From: Dethiosulfovibrio salsuginis
GTDB lineage: Bacteria > Synergistota > Synergistia > Synergistales > Dethiosulfovibrionaceae
Reading direction: 5' to 3'
Assembly (NCBI RefSeq): GCF_900177735.1
Contig: NZ_FXBB01000021.1
Location: forward strand, 1 to 45,009
DNA: 45,009 nt
The translations under genes were made by a program, and so were the position numbers. This document shows positions 34,439 through 42,634 of this stretch, in pieces. Below the pieces are notes generated by a model. It made no database searches. It worked only from the letters and a program-made list of their open reading frames with translations, and had not been told where the DNA came from. Positions within the stretch are counted from its first letter, which is position 1, and each line of letters opens with the position of its first letter.

Positions 34439-36424
34439 GTGGAGTTTTTGCTGTTAGGATCTGTTGCCCTGTACTTTTTGTCCGCCTTAGGGGCTTTGTG
34501 CTTTGGGAGGCGGGCTCCTGGAGGTTGGATAGTGCCTGTTTCCACGGTTTTATCCTCCGCCATGGTCGCCTTGCCTCTGATATCGGTGCTCTTAAGAGGG
34601 ACTATCGTCGATATTCAGGTTCCCTGGGCTATACCTGTAGGTTCCTTTCACCTCCGTATGGACGGCCTGTCCGGTTGGTTCGTCCTGATCCTCTCTCTGA
34701 TATCGCCTGCTGTGGCCTTTTACGGCAGAGGATATCTGAGGGACAGAGGCGAGACCTCCGGCGGTTCCTGGATGGGCTTTTGCCTCCAGATCCTCTCCGG
34801 CGGTATTTTCATGGTGTTGATATCCTACGATGGGATTCTCTTCCTTCTCTCCTGGGAGATAATGTCTATGGCCGCGTTTTTCCTGGTCATGTTCGATCAC
34901 CACAAAGAGGGTAGCAGGAGGGCCGGTTGGGTCTATCTTATCGCGACCCATCTAGGAACCGCCTTTTTGTTTTTTATGTTCTTCCTGCTCGGAGGGAAAA
35001 CAGGCTCATACGATTTCAGCTCCTTCGGCGGTCTGGCCGGGGTTGCGGATTTGGTATTCGCCCTGGCGGTGATCGGATTTGGGGCTAAGGCCGGTTTCTT
35101 TGGCCTTCACCTCTGGCTTCCTGAGGCCCATCCTGCCGCTCCCTCTCATGGATCGGCGATGATGAGCGGCGTCATGGTAAAAACCGGCATATACGGCGTC
35201 GTCAGGATTATGACGATGGCCGAGGTCTGGCCTCAGTGGTGGGGCTGGACCCTGTTGATACTGGGTGTCATATCCGGCATAGGCGGGGTGATTCACTCGG
35301 TGGTGCAAAAGGATCTCAAAAGACTGTTGGCCTTCTGCACGGTGGAAAATATAGGTATAGTCCTGATAGGGCTTGGAATCGGGGCCCTTGGAGCGGGATA
35401 CGACCGATCCATAGGTATCATAGCCGTCTGTGGAGCGTTGCTTCACTGCCTCAACCACTCTATATTCAAGGCCGGCCTCTTTATGGCGGCGGGATCGGTG
35501 ATAAAGGCCACCGGCACAGGGGACATGAACCTCCTCGGAGGGCTCTACAGGACCATGCCTAAGTCGGGCCTTGCCTTTCTCCCTCTCTGTCTCTCCGTTT
35601 GCGGCCTCCCGCCTTTTAACGGTTTCGTCGGTGAGTTCCTGATATACAAGGCGTCCTACTGGACGGTGGTGCCTCAGGAGCTTTCATCAGTGGGCCTGAG
35701 GATAGGCGGCTTCGTCGCTATTTCCTCTTTGGCCCTCATAGGAGGGCTGGCCGCCATGGCCTTCCTGAAGGCCTATGGCACGGTTTTCTCCGGCCAGCCC
35801 CGGTCCGATCTGGGCTATACCGAGGATCCAGGGCCTTTCATGACCTTGCCTATGCTGTCTCTGGCGGCTTTCTGCCTCGCCCTTGGACTTTGCGGCTCCC
35901 TGTCCATCCTGCTGGCCGGGGCGGTGGCGTCGTCGATCCATCCTATCGGCCTACACCAAAGCAGCCTGATGTCGGTCATAAGGATATCCAAGGTGTATAT
36001 GAACGTGGCGGTGCTCTCCATAGGGCTGCTAGCTGTGGTCTTTGGACTGTACAGCCTCAGGGCGAGGCTTCAGAAAGGCAGGTCGGTGTCGTACGGCCCT
36101 GTGTGGGGATGTGGCTATAGCTGTCCCTCCCCTAGGATGCAGTACACCGGTTCGTCTTTTTCCCAGCCTGTGTTGGTGGCTTTTAGCTCCTTTTTACGCT
36201 CCCATATCGGTGGGTCATGGCCGGAGGGCTATTTCCCCGGGCCCTCCAGCTTCTGGACCGAGAGCACAGGGGTTTTTCAGCGATATCTTTACGATCCTAT
36301 GTTTGGGACGGTGATGAAGGTGGTTCAGGAAATTAAAAAGCTCCACAGCGGTGGAACCCACCTGTACGTGTTTTACGTCTTTGTGGCCCTGGTGGCCGTT
36401 CTCACCTGGAGCCTGCTATGGTAG
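34439..36424 (+). CDS. hyfB: Membrane ion-pump subunit, HyfB/NuoL-like
   Basis: Large antiporter-like subunit of a complex I-related enzyme, with about 16 membrane helices in 661 residues. The proton/sodium antiporter core is clear: LLSWEIMSMAAFFLV, LHLWLPEAHPAAPSHGSAMMSGVMVKTG, VENIGIV and LNHSIFKAGLFMAAGS. It should move H+ or Na+ across the inner membrane as electrons pass through the hydrophilic arm. GTG at 34439 follows AAAGGA (34423-34428); a GTG at 34394 adds 15 residues of hydrophilic sequence with no ribosome site. It overlaps the next gene by seven bases and is first in a six-gene operon. Confidence 0.88.
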   Translation: MEFLLLGSVALYFLSALGALCFGRRAPGGWIVPVSTVLSSAMVALPLISVLLRGTIVDIQVPWAIPVGSFHLRMDGLSGWFVLILSLISPAVAFYGRGYLRDRGETSGGSWMGFCLQILSGGIFMVLISYDGILFLLSWEIMSMAAFFLVMFDHHKEGSRRAGWVYLIATHLGTAFLFFMFFLLGGKTGSYDFSSFGGLAGVADLVFALAVIGFGAKAGFFGLHLWLPEAHPAAPSHGSAMMSGVMVKTGIYGVVRIMTMAEVWPQWWGWTLLILGVISGIGGVIHSVVQKDLKRLLAFCTVENIGIVLIGLGIGALGAGYDRSIGIIAVCGALLHCLNHSIFKAGLFMAAGSVIKATGTGDMNLLGGLYRTMPKSGLAFLPLCLSVCGLPPFNGFVGEFLIYKASYWTVVPQELSSVGLRIGGFVAISSLALIGGLAAMAFLKAYGTVFSGQPRSDLGYTEDPGPFMTLPMLSLAAFCLALGLCGSLSILLAGAVASSIHPIGLHQSSLMSVIRISKVYMNVAVLSIGLLAVVFGLYSLRARLQKGRSVSYGPVWGCGYSCPSPRMQYTGSSFSQPVLVAFSSFLRSHIGGSWPEGYFPGPSSFWTESTGVFQRYLYDPMFGTVMKVVQEIKKLHSGGTHLYVFYVFVALVAVLTWSLLW

Positions 36425-37341
36425 GGGAGTTGTTTTTTTCGATCCTGGCGGTGGCGATGGCCCTGGTGGGAGCTCCTTTTCTGAGGACCGTCGTAAACAG
36501 GACCAAGGCGGCGATGGCCGGAAGGCAGGGACCTCCTCTCCTCCTTCCCTATCGCTCTTTGCTCAGGCTTCTGTCCAAAGGGGCGGTGTACGGAGACGGC
36601 ACTACCTGGGTCTTCAGGGCTGGCCCGGTGGTCTCCCTGGCTACGGCCTTTGGGGCCCTTTGTCTGGTTCCCTTTGCCGGTAGACCCTCGCTGATCCACT
36701 TCGACGGTGACGTAATCCTCATGGCTTATCTCCTGGGGGTGGGCCGATACTTCACCGTCTTGGCGGCTATGGACACAGGGTCCAGCTTTGAGGGCATGGG
36801 GGCCAACAGAGAGGCCTTTTTCTCCGCACTGACCGAGCCGTCGTTGCTCTTAGGGGTAGCGGGACTGGGTGCTATAACCGGATCTCTGTCTCTGAGCGGC
36901 ATATACGGCGGTATAGGAGGGGCCGCTTTTCTGGGGGCCAACTTACCCGCTATGATCTTTATCCTGGCGTCTTTCGTCATCGTCTACCTCACCGAGAACT
37001 CCCGTATCCCTGTGGATGATCCCACTACTCACCTGGAGCTGACCATGATACACGAGGTGATGGTGCTGGACCACTGCGGCGTGGATCTGGCTTTCATAGA
37101 GTACGGTGGAGCTCTGAAGCTGTGGACCATGGGCCTTCTGATCACCGGTTTGGTCTATCCCGGAGGGAGCGGTTCTCTGTTTCTCGATGTGGCTCTGTCG
37201 CTGCTCTGTCTTTTGGGATTGCAGGTCGCTTTAGGGCTGGTGGAGTCCTCTATGGCTCGCCTTAAGATGGGCCGAATCCCCCAGTTTTTGGCGGTAGGCT
37301 TCGTTATGTCCACTCTGTGGATTATGTGGGTCGTGAGGTGA
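36418..37341 (+). CDS. hyfC: Membrane subunit, HyfC/HycD/NuoH-like
   Basis: Links the hydrophilic arm to the ion-pumping arm in group 4 hydrogenases and related complexes. The 307 residues give about eight membrane helices. Conserved cytosolic loops are visible: NRTKAAMAGRQGPPLL near the N-terminus, FEGMGANREAFFS, and the acidic loop PVDDPTTHLELTMIHE, typical of HycD/HyfC. It overlaps hyfB by seven bases; hyfE follows after seven bases. Confidence 0.9.
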   Translation: MVGELFFSILAVAMALVGAPFLRTVVNRTKAAMAGRQGPPLLLPYRSLLRLLSKGAVYGDGTTWVFRAGPVVSLATAFGALCLVPFAGRPSLIHFDGDVILMAYLLGVGRYFTVLAAMDTGSSFEGMGANREAFFSALTEPSLLLGVAGLGAITGSLSLSGIYGGIGGAAFLGANLPAMIFILASFVIVYLTENSRIPVDDPTTHLELTMIHEVMVLDHCGVDLAFIEYGGALKLWTMGLLITGLVYPGGSGSLFLDVALSLLCLLGLQVALGLVESSMARLKMGRIPQFLAVGFVMSTLWIMWVVR

Positions 37342-37348
37342 TCCTGTC

Positions 37349-37981
37349 ATGAGTCAGTTTCTTATAGCCCTGCTTTTGCTGGTGAATCTGAATATGTTCG
37401 CCACCTCCAGAGTCGACAGCCTTATAAGGTCCGTCGGAGTACAGGGCCTGTTGGTGGTCTGTCTGGTGGCACTTTATCCTGAGGGCGGTTTTTCTTGGGG
37501 CGGATGGGTCTTCCTGGCGGTGACGGGCTTGATCAAGGCGATAATTCTCCCTGCGGTGATGTTCAAGGCGCTAAAGTCCGTCGGTATAAGGAGGGAGCTT
37601 GAGCCTATGGTAGGCTACAGAAAGTCGCTGTTTATAGGCCTCATAGCGATAGGTTTTTCCTTTTGGGTTTCGGTGAAGCTCCCTCTCCCCTCCGGTGTTC
37701 TGGAGCCCGCCCTTACTGTGGCCCTTCTGTCGATGATAGCAGGGCTGTTTCTGGTGGTCTCGAGGAAAAAAGCCATATCCCAGGCCATAGGTTATCTGGT
37801 CATGGAGAACGGAATTTACGTATTAGGCCCCGCCCTTGCAATCCATAGCCCTCTTATCGTCGAGGCAGGGGTGCTTCTGGACCTGTTCGTCGGGGTATTC
37901 GTAATGGGAGTGATTATCCTCCATATAAGGCGGGAGTTTAACCACATCGACGTGGATAGACTGTCCGAGCTGAAGGACTGA
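37349..37981 (+). CDS. hyfE: Membrane subunit, HyfE/NuoK-like
   Basis: The 210-residue protein has about six membrane helices, with a NuoK-like core (GLFLVVSRKKAISQAIGYLVMENGIYVLGPAL) and an N-terminal extension, as in HyfE of formate hydrogenlyase 2. The acidic residue in the MENGIY helix fits the proton-path glutamate of NuoK. It is the third gene of the operon, with seven-base spacing on both sides. Confidence 0.82.
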   Translation: MSQFLIALLLLVNLNMFATSRVDSLIRSVGVQGLLVVCLVALYPEGGFSWGGWVFLAVTGLIKAIILPAVMFKALKSVGIRRELEPMVGYRKSLFIGLIAIGFSFWVSVKLPLPSGVLEPALTVALLSMIAGLFLVVSRKKAISQAIGYLVMENGIYVLGPALAIHSPLIVEAGVLLDLFVGVFVMGVIILHIRREFNHIDVDRLSELKD

Positions 37982-37988
37982 TTTTGAT

Positions 37989-39443
37989 ATGATCTGGATT
38001 ATAGTGCTTTTGCCCTTTATCTCCGGGCTTGTGAGTTTCGTCGTTCCCTGGTCTCCTATCAGGAGAGCTATGTTGGTTTCGGTGTCCTTTGCCCATACGA
38101 TAGGGGTGTTCTCCCTGTGGTCAAAAGGCTACGATCTTCCTGTGGAGAGCTGGATAGCCGTAGATGGGCTTTCGTTGTTTTTTCTGCTCATAACGTCGTC
38201 GCTGTTTTTTTTAGGCTCTTTCTCGACGGTGGCGTACCTCAAAGGCCATAGGTTCCCCGACTCGGAGAGGCCTTTTTCCAGGGAGTCGGTTTTCGTGGCC
38301 TCGATGCTCATTTTTCTGGCTACTACCACCCTGGTTATCGTCAGCCACCATACAGGGGTTTTCTGGATGGCCATAGAGGCCACTACCTTGGCTACCGCCC
38401 CTCTCATAGCCTATCAGAGGTCCCCTGGAGCTCTGGAGGCCGCCTGGAAGTATCTCCTGATCTGTTCCGTAGGGATCGCTATGGCTCTGGTGGGAAACAC
38501 CGCCCTTGCGGTGTCATCCCTATTCCCCGGCGGTGGACACTCTATACCTATGACCTTCCAGGGCCTGGCGGAGCAGGGGATAGGGCTGAACCCTCTGTGG
38601 CTGAAGATAGCCTTCGCCTTTATCCTGGTGGGATACGGAACCAAAATGGGTCTCGCACCTATGCATACCTGGTTGCCCGACGCTCACAGCGAAGCTCCCT
38701 CTCCGGTATCGGCGTTGCTTTCCGGTGCTCTGTGTAACTGTGCGTTGCTGGGGATAATAAGGACGGGATCTATCTTAAATGGGGCCGGCATGGGCTATTA
38801 CTGGAGAACCTTGATGATCGCCTTCGGGGTCCTCTCGGTGATCATGTCGGGGTGTATGGTTCTCAAACAATCGGGGTTTAAGCGGCTTCTTGCCTACTCT
38901 ACCGTGGAGCATATGGGTATACTGGCTATAGCGGTAGGGGTTGGTGCCGGGACAGGAGGACTCTTTCACGCCCTTAACCATTCCCTAACTAAAGGCTCTC
39001 TGTTCTTCGTCGCCGGGTCGGTGCTGAGCCTGTACCACACCAAGGCTATCGCTTCCGTCTCGGGGCTGATCCGCCTTGCTCCGGTCACAGGGGCTATTTG
39101 GATAGGTGGTTTTATGTCCATATGCGGACTTCCTCCTTTTGGGACCTTCTTCAGCGAGATGATGATCCTATCGTCCTTAGGGTCTCAGGGAAGGTGGCTA
39201 GTCATGGGAATCCTCCTTCTAGGGCTCTCTATGGTATTTATCGGGATGTGGAAGGCGGTTATATCCATGGTGTTCGGCGACGTGTCCCCTGGTCTGGACG
39301 TTCCTTCCGGTCGAAAGATAGTCTGGGAGGACCTGCCTCCTATGATCCTCTGTGGGACGGCCCTCGCCCTGGGGATCTGGACTCCCGCTCCTCTTTGCCG
39401 TCTCATAGAGAGCGCCGCTTCGGCGATATTGGGAGGTATTTAG
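37989..39443 (+). CDS. hyfF: Second antiporter-like subunit, HyfF/NuoN-like
   Basis: The 484 residues form about 14 helices. Antiporter motifs include TGVFWMAIEATTLATAPLIAY, MGLAPMHTWLPDAHSEAPSPVSALLSG, YSTVEHMGIL and ALNHSLTKGSLFF. It is a second ion-translocating subunit beside HyfB, so the complex has at least two pump modules. The next gene starts directly after its stop. Confidence 0.88.
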   Translation: MIWIIVLLPFISGLVSFVVPWSPIRRAMLVSVSFAHTIGVFSLWSKGYDLPVESWIAVDGLSLFFLLITSSLFFLGSFSTVAYLKGHRFPDSERPFSRESVFVASMLIFLATTTLVIVSHHTGVFWMAIEATTLATAPLIAYQRSPGALEAAWKYLLICSVGIAMALVGNTALAVSSLFPGGGHSIPMTFQGLAEQGIGLNPLWLKIAFAFILVGYGTKMGLAPMHTWLPDAHSEAPSPVSALLSGALCNCALLGIIRTGSILNGAGMGYYWRTLMIAFGVLSVIMSGCMVLKQSGFKRLLAYSTVEHMGILAIAVGVGAGTGGLFHALNHSLTKGSLFFVAGSVLSLYHTKAIASVSGLIRLAPVTGAIWIGGFMSICGLPPFGTFFSEMMILSSLGSQGRWLVMGILLLGLSMVFIGMWKAVISMVFGDVSPGLDVPSGRKIVWEDLPPMILCGTALALGIWTPAPLCRLIESAASAILGGI

Positions 39444-40916
39444 ATGTACTGTTATTCGACGAGAAACATGGTGGCTTTTCCTCTTTCCCAGGTGACCGTA
39501 CGGCCTGTGGAGGACTTTCTGGATTGGGTCGCCGACGGAGTCGTACAGGGTGAGCGGTTGATCTCGCTCTTTTACCGCAAAAACAGGACCCTCTGTGCGG
39601 TTTTAGCCGACGACTCTAAAGGCTCCCTCTCGGTGGCTATGGGGGAGGTTAAAGGGGATTCTTATCGGTCTTTGACCCCCTCCTGTCCTCAGGCTCACCT
39701 GTTTGAGAGGGATATAGCCGAGAGGGGAGGCCCTACCCCTGAGGGCCATCCCTGGCTGAAGCCCGTCAGGTTTCCCGAAGGCGGAGCTCTAGGAAGCTCC
39801 GTAGGGAAGATGGACTTTTTCGAGGTTCGAGGTCAGGAGGTCCACGAGGTCGCCGTAGGGCCGGTTCACGCTGGGGTTATAGAGCCAGGGCACTTTAGGT
39901 TTCAGTGTCACGGCGAGATAGTCCTCAACCTGGAGATATCCCTCGGTTACCAGCACAGAGGTCTGGAGAGGGTTTTTAGAGGGGGCAGATCGGTAAGGCA
40001 GGCTATAGTGGCCGAGTCGGTGTCGGGAGACTGCACCGCCGGTCACGGTGGTGCCTACTGCGGGGCCATAGAGGCCCTGTCGTCCTGTGAGGTGGAGCCT
40101 AAAGCCTGCGCCATAAGGTGTATAGCCCAGGAGCTGGAGAGAATAGCCTGCCATATAGGAGACCTAGGGGCCATGGCCGGCGACGTAGGCTATCTCCCTA
40201 CATCTTCGTTTTGCGGCAGGATCAGGGGAGATGTTCTAAACCTCACCGCCTCGCTGTGTGGAAACCGTTTTTCCAGAGGGCTTTTCCGTCCAGGAGGGGT
40301 CCTGTGGGATATAGACGATACCATGGTCGCCTCGCTGCTTGAGCGAATGGCCAAAATTCGCTCCCAGGCCAGGGACGCCATAGGCCTTCTGTGGAAGACC
40401 CCTACCGTTATGGCCCGGTTCGAGAACACCGGAATGCTCTCCCCAATGGACTGCGAGTCCCTAGGGCTGGTCGGCCCGGCGGCCAGAGCCTGCGGATCCC
40501 TCCGGGACGTCCGGTTTTCGTTCCCCTACTGGTCCTATCGGCCCTGTCCTATGAAAATAGCGGTGGAAAAAGGAGGCGACGTCCTGTCTCGGGCCAAGGT
40601 TCGGTGGATGGAGATAGAGAACTCCTTCGACTACGTCGAATCGCTGCTGTCCGACCTGCCCGACTCGGCTATTACGTCCCCTGTAGGGGATTTGAAGCGG
40701 TCCTCTATGGTTATCTCCATGACCGAGGGATGGAGAGGGGAGATAGTTCACGTCGCCGTCACCGACGAGCTTGGTCTGGTGGAGGACTATCGGATAGTGG
40801 ACCCCAGTTTTCACAACTGGACGGGTCTGGCCATGTCCATGAGAAACAGGGCGATCTCCGACTTTCCCCTGTGCAACAAGAGCTTCAACCTATCCTACTG
40901 CGGTTTCGACCTTTAG
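39444..40916 (+). CDS. hyfG: Hydrogenase large-subunit homologue (HyfG/NuoCD-like) lacking the nickel-binding cysteines
   Basis: The 490 residues fuse a NuoC-like domain (about 10-115, CPQAHLFERDIAE and GHPWLKPVR) to a NuoD/HycE-like large subunit. A working [NiFe] enzyme needs two CXXC pairs. Here the first reads SGDC (S194, C197) and the C-terminal one reads DPSFHNW (S455, N458), so three of the four ligands are gone. The region is otherwise well conserved (HGEIVLNLEISLGYQHRGLE, SFNLSYCG), so this is not a decayed gene. No processing-protease tail is visible. It matches the energy-converting hydrogenase-related (Ehr) class, which has no nickel site and an unknown electron acceptor. The product should sit on the cytosolic arm. 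Confidence 0.85.
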   Translation: MYCYSTRNMVAFPLSQVTVRPVEDFLDWVADGVVQGERLISLFYRKNRTLCAVLADDSKGSLSVAMGEVKGDSYRSLTPSCPQAHLFERDIAERGGPTPEGHPWLKPVRFPEGGALGSSVGKMDFFEVRGQEVHEVAVGPVHAGVIEPGHFRFQCHGEIVLNLEISLGYQHRGLERVFRGGRSVRQAIVAESVSGDCTAGHGGAYCGAIEALSSCEVEPKACAIRCIAQELERIACHIGDLGAMAGDVGYLPTSSFCGRIRGDVLNLTASLCGNRFSRGLFRPGGVLWDIDDTMVASLLERMAKIRSQARDAIGLLWKTPTVMARFENTGMLSPMDCESLGLVGPAARACGSLRDVRFSFPYWSYRPCPMKIAVEKGGDVLSRAKVRWMEIENSFDYVESLLSDLPDSAITSPVGDLKRSSMVISMTEGWRGEIVHVAVTDELGLVEDYRIVDPSFHNWTGLAMSMRNRAISDFPLCNKSFNLSYCGFDL

Positions 40917-40933
40917 GCCTTGGAGGCGATTTG

Positions 40934-41668
40934 ATGTTTTTTGATATCCTTTCGGTGAGGGCAAAACAGGGGAACAAGACCATGACCTATCCTGATGGTC
41001 CTCCTCCGACTTTGCCCGACCGGTTTGCCGGATTGCCGGTGATAGATCAGTCTATTTGCTCCACCTGTCCCGGCCCCTGTGTCGACTCCTGTCCCTCCGG
41101 TGCCGTCGAGAAGGCGGATAATCTGACTATCGACCTGGGCAAGTGCCTTTTCTGTCGTGAGTGTCAGAGGGCCTGCCCAAAAGGGGCCCTGTCTTTCGGA
41201 CAGGACCACCGCCTGGGGTCCTCCACCAGGGAGGGGCTTATCTCCTTGGGAGACGGTGCAGCCCCTTCCGCCTACAACGACAGAGCCGCCGACCTCTACG
41301 GAAAGGTCTTTTCGATCCGGGTGGTAAGCGCCGGAGGCTGTGGGGCCTGCGAGGCGGACACCAACGTACTAAACACCTTGGCCTGGGATCTCAGCCGATT
41401 CGGCATAAACTACGCCGCTTCCCCTAGGCACTGCGACGGAATGATAATCATAGGCCCGGTGCCCACCAACATGGTGGAGGCGGTCGTCGAGACCTACCGG
41501 GCCATACCGGAGCCTAAGTTCGTCATAGCGGTAGGTTCATGCACGGTGACAGCCTCGTCTAAGGAGGGCTTCCCCGTCCCGGTGGACCTGTACATACCGG
41601 GCTGCCCTCCTCACCCTCTCACTATACTGGACGGAATGCTCCGCTTTTTGGGAAAGGTGAAGGAGTGA
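40934..41668 (+). CDS. hyfI: Fused 2x[4Fe-4S] ferredoxin and NuoB/HyfI-type small subunit
   Basis: The 244 residues join a ferredoxin-like domain to a hydrogenase small subunit; these parts are usually separate genes (HyfH and HyfI, or NuoI and NuoB). Cluster ligands are C42, C45, C49, C53 and C71, C74, C77, C81. Small-subunit ligands are C136 and C139 (GGCGACEAD), C203 (GSC) and C224 (PGCPPHP), so the proximal cluster is intact. It would carry electrons from a soluble donor to the large subunit. ATG at 40934 follows GGAGG (40922-40926); the long frame back to 40391 lies inside the large-subunit gene. It is last in the operon. Confidence 0.86.
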   Translation: MFFDILSVRAKQGNKTMTYPDGPPPTLPDRFAGLPVIDQSICSTCPGPCVDSCPSGAVEKADNLTIDLGKCLFCRECQRACPKGALSFGQDHRLGSSTREGLISLGDGAAPSAYNDRAADLYGKVFSIRVVSAGGCGACEADTNVLNTLAWDLSRFGINYAASPRHCDGMIIIGPVPTNMVEAVVETYRAIPEPKFVIAVGSCTVTASSKEGFPVPVDLYIPGCPPHPLTILDGMLRFLGKVKE

Positions 41669-41691
41669 TTGTCTCAATTGTGCATAGCAAA

Positions 41692-41728
41692 AGAGGTGAG
41701 CCCCCGCTTAAGCTGGGGCTCACCTCTT
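41692..41728. terminator. Bidirectional terminator between the Hyf-like operon and the toxin gene
   Basis: AGAGGTGAGCCCC pairs with GGGGCTCACCTCT around an inner GCTTAAGC palindrome. The minus-strand toxin stop codon (41722-41720) lies inside the stem. Confidence 0.85.
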
Positions 41729-41992
41729 CAGTATGTCTGAGTGTGTTCCTGTTCTGATCAAAGAAACTCCCTCTTCGTCGAGCTTATATATCAATATCCA
41801 ATCGGGCTCTATGTGGAGAGAGCGGTGGTTGTCCCAATTGCCTAGCATCGGATGATCGTTATACTGGGTCGGAACTTCTCCGATGGAAGCCAGGATATTG
41901 AGTATATTTTTTAGCTTTTCTATATCCTTGCCTCTTTTTATCTGTAGCTTTACGTCTCGCTTAAATTGGCTTGAGCGTTTCAGTTTTGGCAT
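41720..41992 (-). CDS. YafQ-family mRNA interferase toxin
   Basis: A RelE-superfamily toxin that cuts mRNA on the ribosome. The 90 residues start MPKLKRSSQFKRDVK and contain the YafQ residues: His in NDHPM (H47), His and Asp-Trp in LHIEPDW (H60, D64, W65) and the catalytic C-terminal His in GTHSD (H84). The usual Phe after it is replaced (DIL rather than DLF). The start ATG overlaps the antitoxin stop by one base (TAATG). The 3' end is inside the shared terminator. Confidence 0.88.
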   Translation of the reverse strand: MPKLKRSSQFKRDVKLQIKRGKDIEKLKNILNILASIGEVPTQYNDHPMLGNWDNHRSLHIEPDWILIYKLDEEGVSLIRTGTHSDILKR

Positions 41993-42252
41993 TATATCCC
42001 AAGGTCTTCGTAAAGCTCGTCGAGCGATTCAAATTCCGCCCCATCTCCAGAAGCCACCTCCTCCATGGCCTGTACGGTTCTGCCGTTAGGTATCTCCACG
42101 GTAAACGGAAGTTTCCCGTTTGCTCCGATCTGGACCAAGGTCATCCTGACGGCATCCGAAACCGAAAGTCCCATTTTAGACAGGGCTTCCGACGCCTTTC
42201 TCTTCGTTTCGCTGTCGATACGAACTCTGATAGAGCTGTCGCAAGTCGTCAT
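41992..42252 (-). CDS. DinJ/RelB-family antitoxin
   Basis: The 86-residue product starts with a ribbon-helix-helix-type DNA-binding segment (SIRVRIDSETKRKASEALSKMGLSVSD), and its acidic C-terminus (EFESLDELYEDLG) should cover the toxin. ATG at 42252 follows a perfect Shine-Dalgarno (AAAGGAGG). A longer frame to 42369 is rejected because it runs through the promoter into the tRNA. RelB/DinJ antitoxins repress their own operon, and a palindrome lies at the promoter. Confidence 0.86.
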   Translation of the reverse strand: MTTCDSSIRVRIDSETKRKASEALSKMGLSVSDAVRMTLVQIGANGKLPFTVEIPNGRTVQAMEEVASGDGAEFESLDELYEDLGI

Positions 42253-42267
42253 GTTTATCGCCTCCTT

Positions 42268-42277
42268 TGTGATCACA
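42268..42277. promoter_or_regulatory. Palindromic operator candidate of the toxin-antitoxin operon
   Basis: TGTGATCACA is a perfect ten-base palindrome that touches the -10 box and covers the likely transcription start. Its position fits autorepression by the antitoxin. Confidence 0.5.
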
Positions 42278-42305
42278 TTGTAGCAACGAGTTTTAGTGAG
42301 GTCAA
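42277..42305 (-). promoter_or_regulatory. Promoter of the toxin-antitoxin operon
   Basis: On the minus strand TTGACC (42305-42300) and TACAAT (42282-42277) are exactly 17 bases apart, 25 bases before the antitoxin ATG. This is a strong sigma-70-type match. Confidence 0.75.
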
Positions 42306-42356
42306 GGTAAACATCAAAAAAGGCCCCGGCGAGTTCGCCGGGGCCTCTGCTATCTA

Positions 42357-42431
42357 TGGTGGGCGACACAGGGTTCGAACCTGTGACCCCTTCCGTGTGA
42401 GGGAAGTGCTCTACCGCTGAGCTAGCCGCCC
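42357..42431 (-). tRNA. tRNA-Val (anticodon CAC)
   Basis: On the minus strand the full cloverleaf reads from GGGCGGC to a matching GTCGCCC acceptor arm (one G-T pair). It has a D-arm GCTC/GAGC, an anticodon stem CTTCC/GGAAG with loop CTCACAC, a T-arm ACAGG-TTCGAAC-CCTGT, discriminator A and an encoded CCA. The anticodon CAC (42399-42397) reads GUG valine codons. Confidence 0.95.
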
Positions 42432-42447
42432 GTATGAGACGATGAGA

Positions 42448-42476
42448 ATTATATCCCCCCTGTTGAAATAATGCAA
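42448..42476 (-). promoter_or_regulatory. Promoter of tRNA-Val
   Basis: On the minus strand TTGCAT (42476-42471) and a perfect TATAAT (42453-42448) are separated by 17 bases. Transcription would start about 10 bases before the mature tRNA 5' end. Confidence 0.75.
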
Positions 42477-42550
42477 CCCCTGGGCGGAAAATGGCCCTTC
42501 ACTAAAGCGACAGGTGGAAGTATACTGATGGAGTGGTCGAATATTCCCTC

Positions 42551-42580
42551 TTGGAAGAAAGCCCTAAATGGTGGTATAGT
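42551..42580 (+). promoter_or_regulatory. Promoter of the cstA operon
   Basis: TTGGAA (42551-42556), an 18-base spacer and an extended -10 (TGG then TATAGT, 42575-42580) lie about 55 bases before the first gene of the cstA pair. Confidence 0.5.
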
Positions 42581-42591
42581 TCACCTGTGAA
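42580..42591. promoter_or_regulatory. Inverted repeat at the start of the cstA transcript
   Basis: TTCAC-CT-GTGAA is a perfect five-base inverted repeat lying over the predicted transcription start. It is a good operator candidate for control of peptide or carbon uptake. Confidence 0.4.
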
Positions 42592-42634
42592 CAAGGTGTA
42601 TGTTGTATAAGGTGTACAGAGAGGGGTGGTTTTT

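Noticed and set aside
39444-40916. Functional [NiFe] hydrogenase 4 large subunit
   Set aside because: Three of the four metal-binding cysteines are absent, so the simple hydrogenase annotation does not hold.
40391-40933. Upstream extension of the ferredoxin-small-subunit gene
   Set aside because: It lies entirely inside the large-subunit gene in another frame, is Arg/Gly-rich without motifs, and a good ribosome site fixes the start at 40934.
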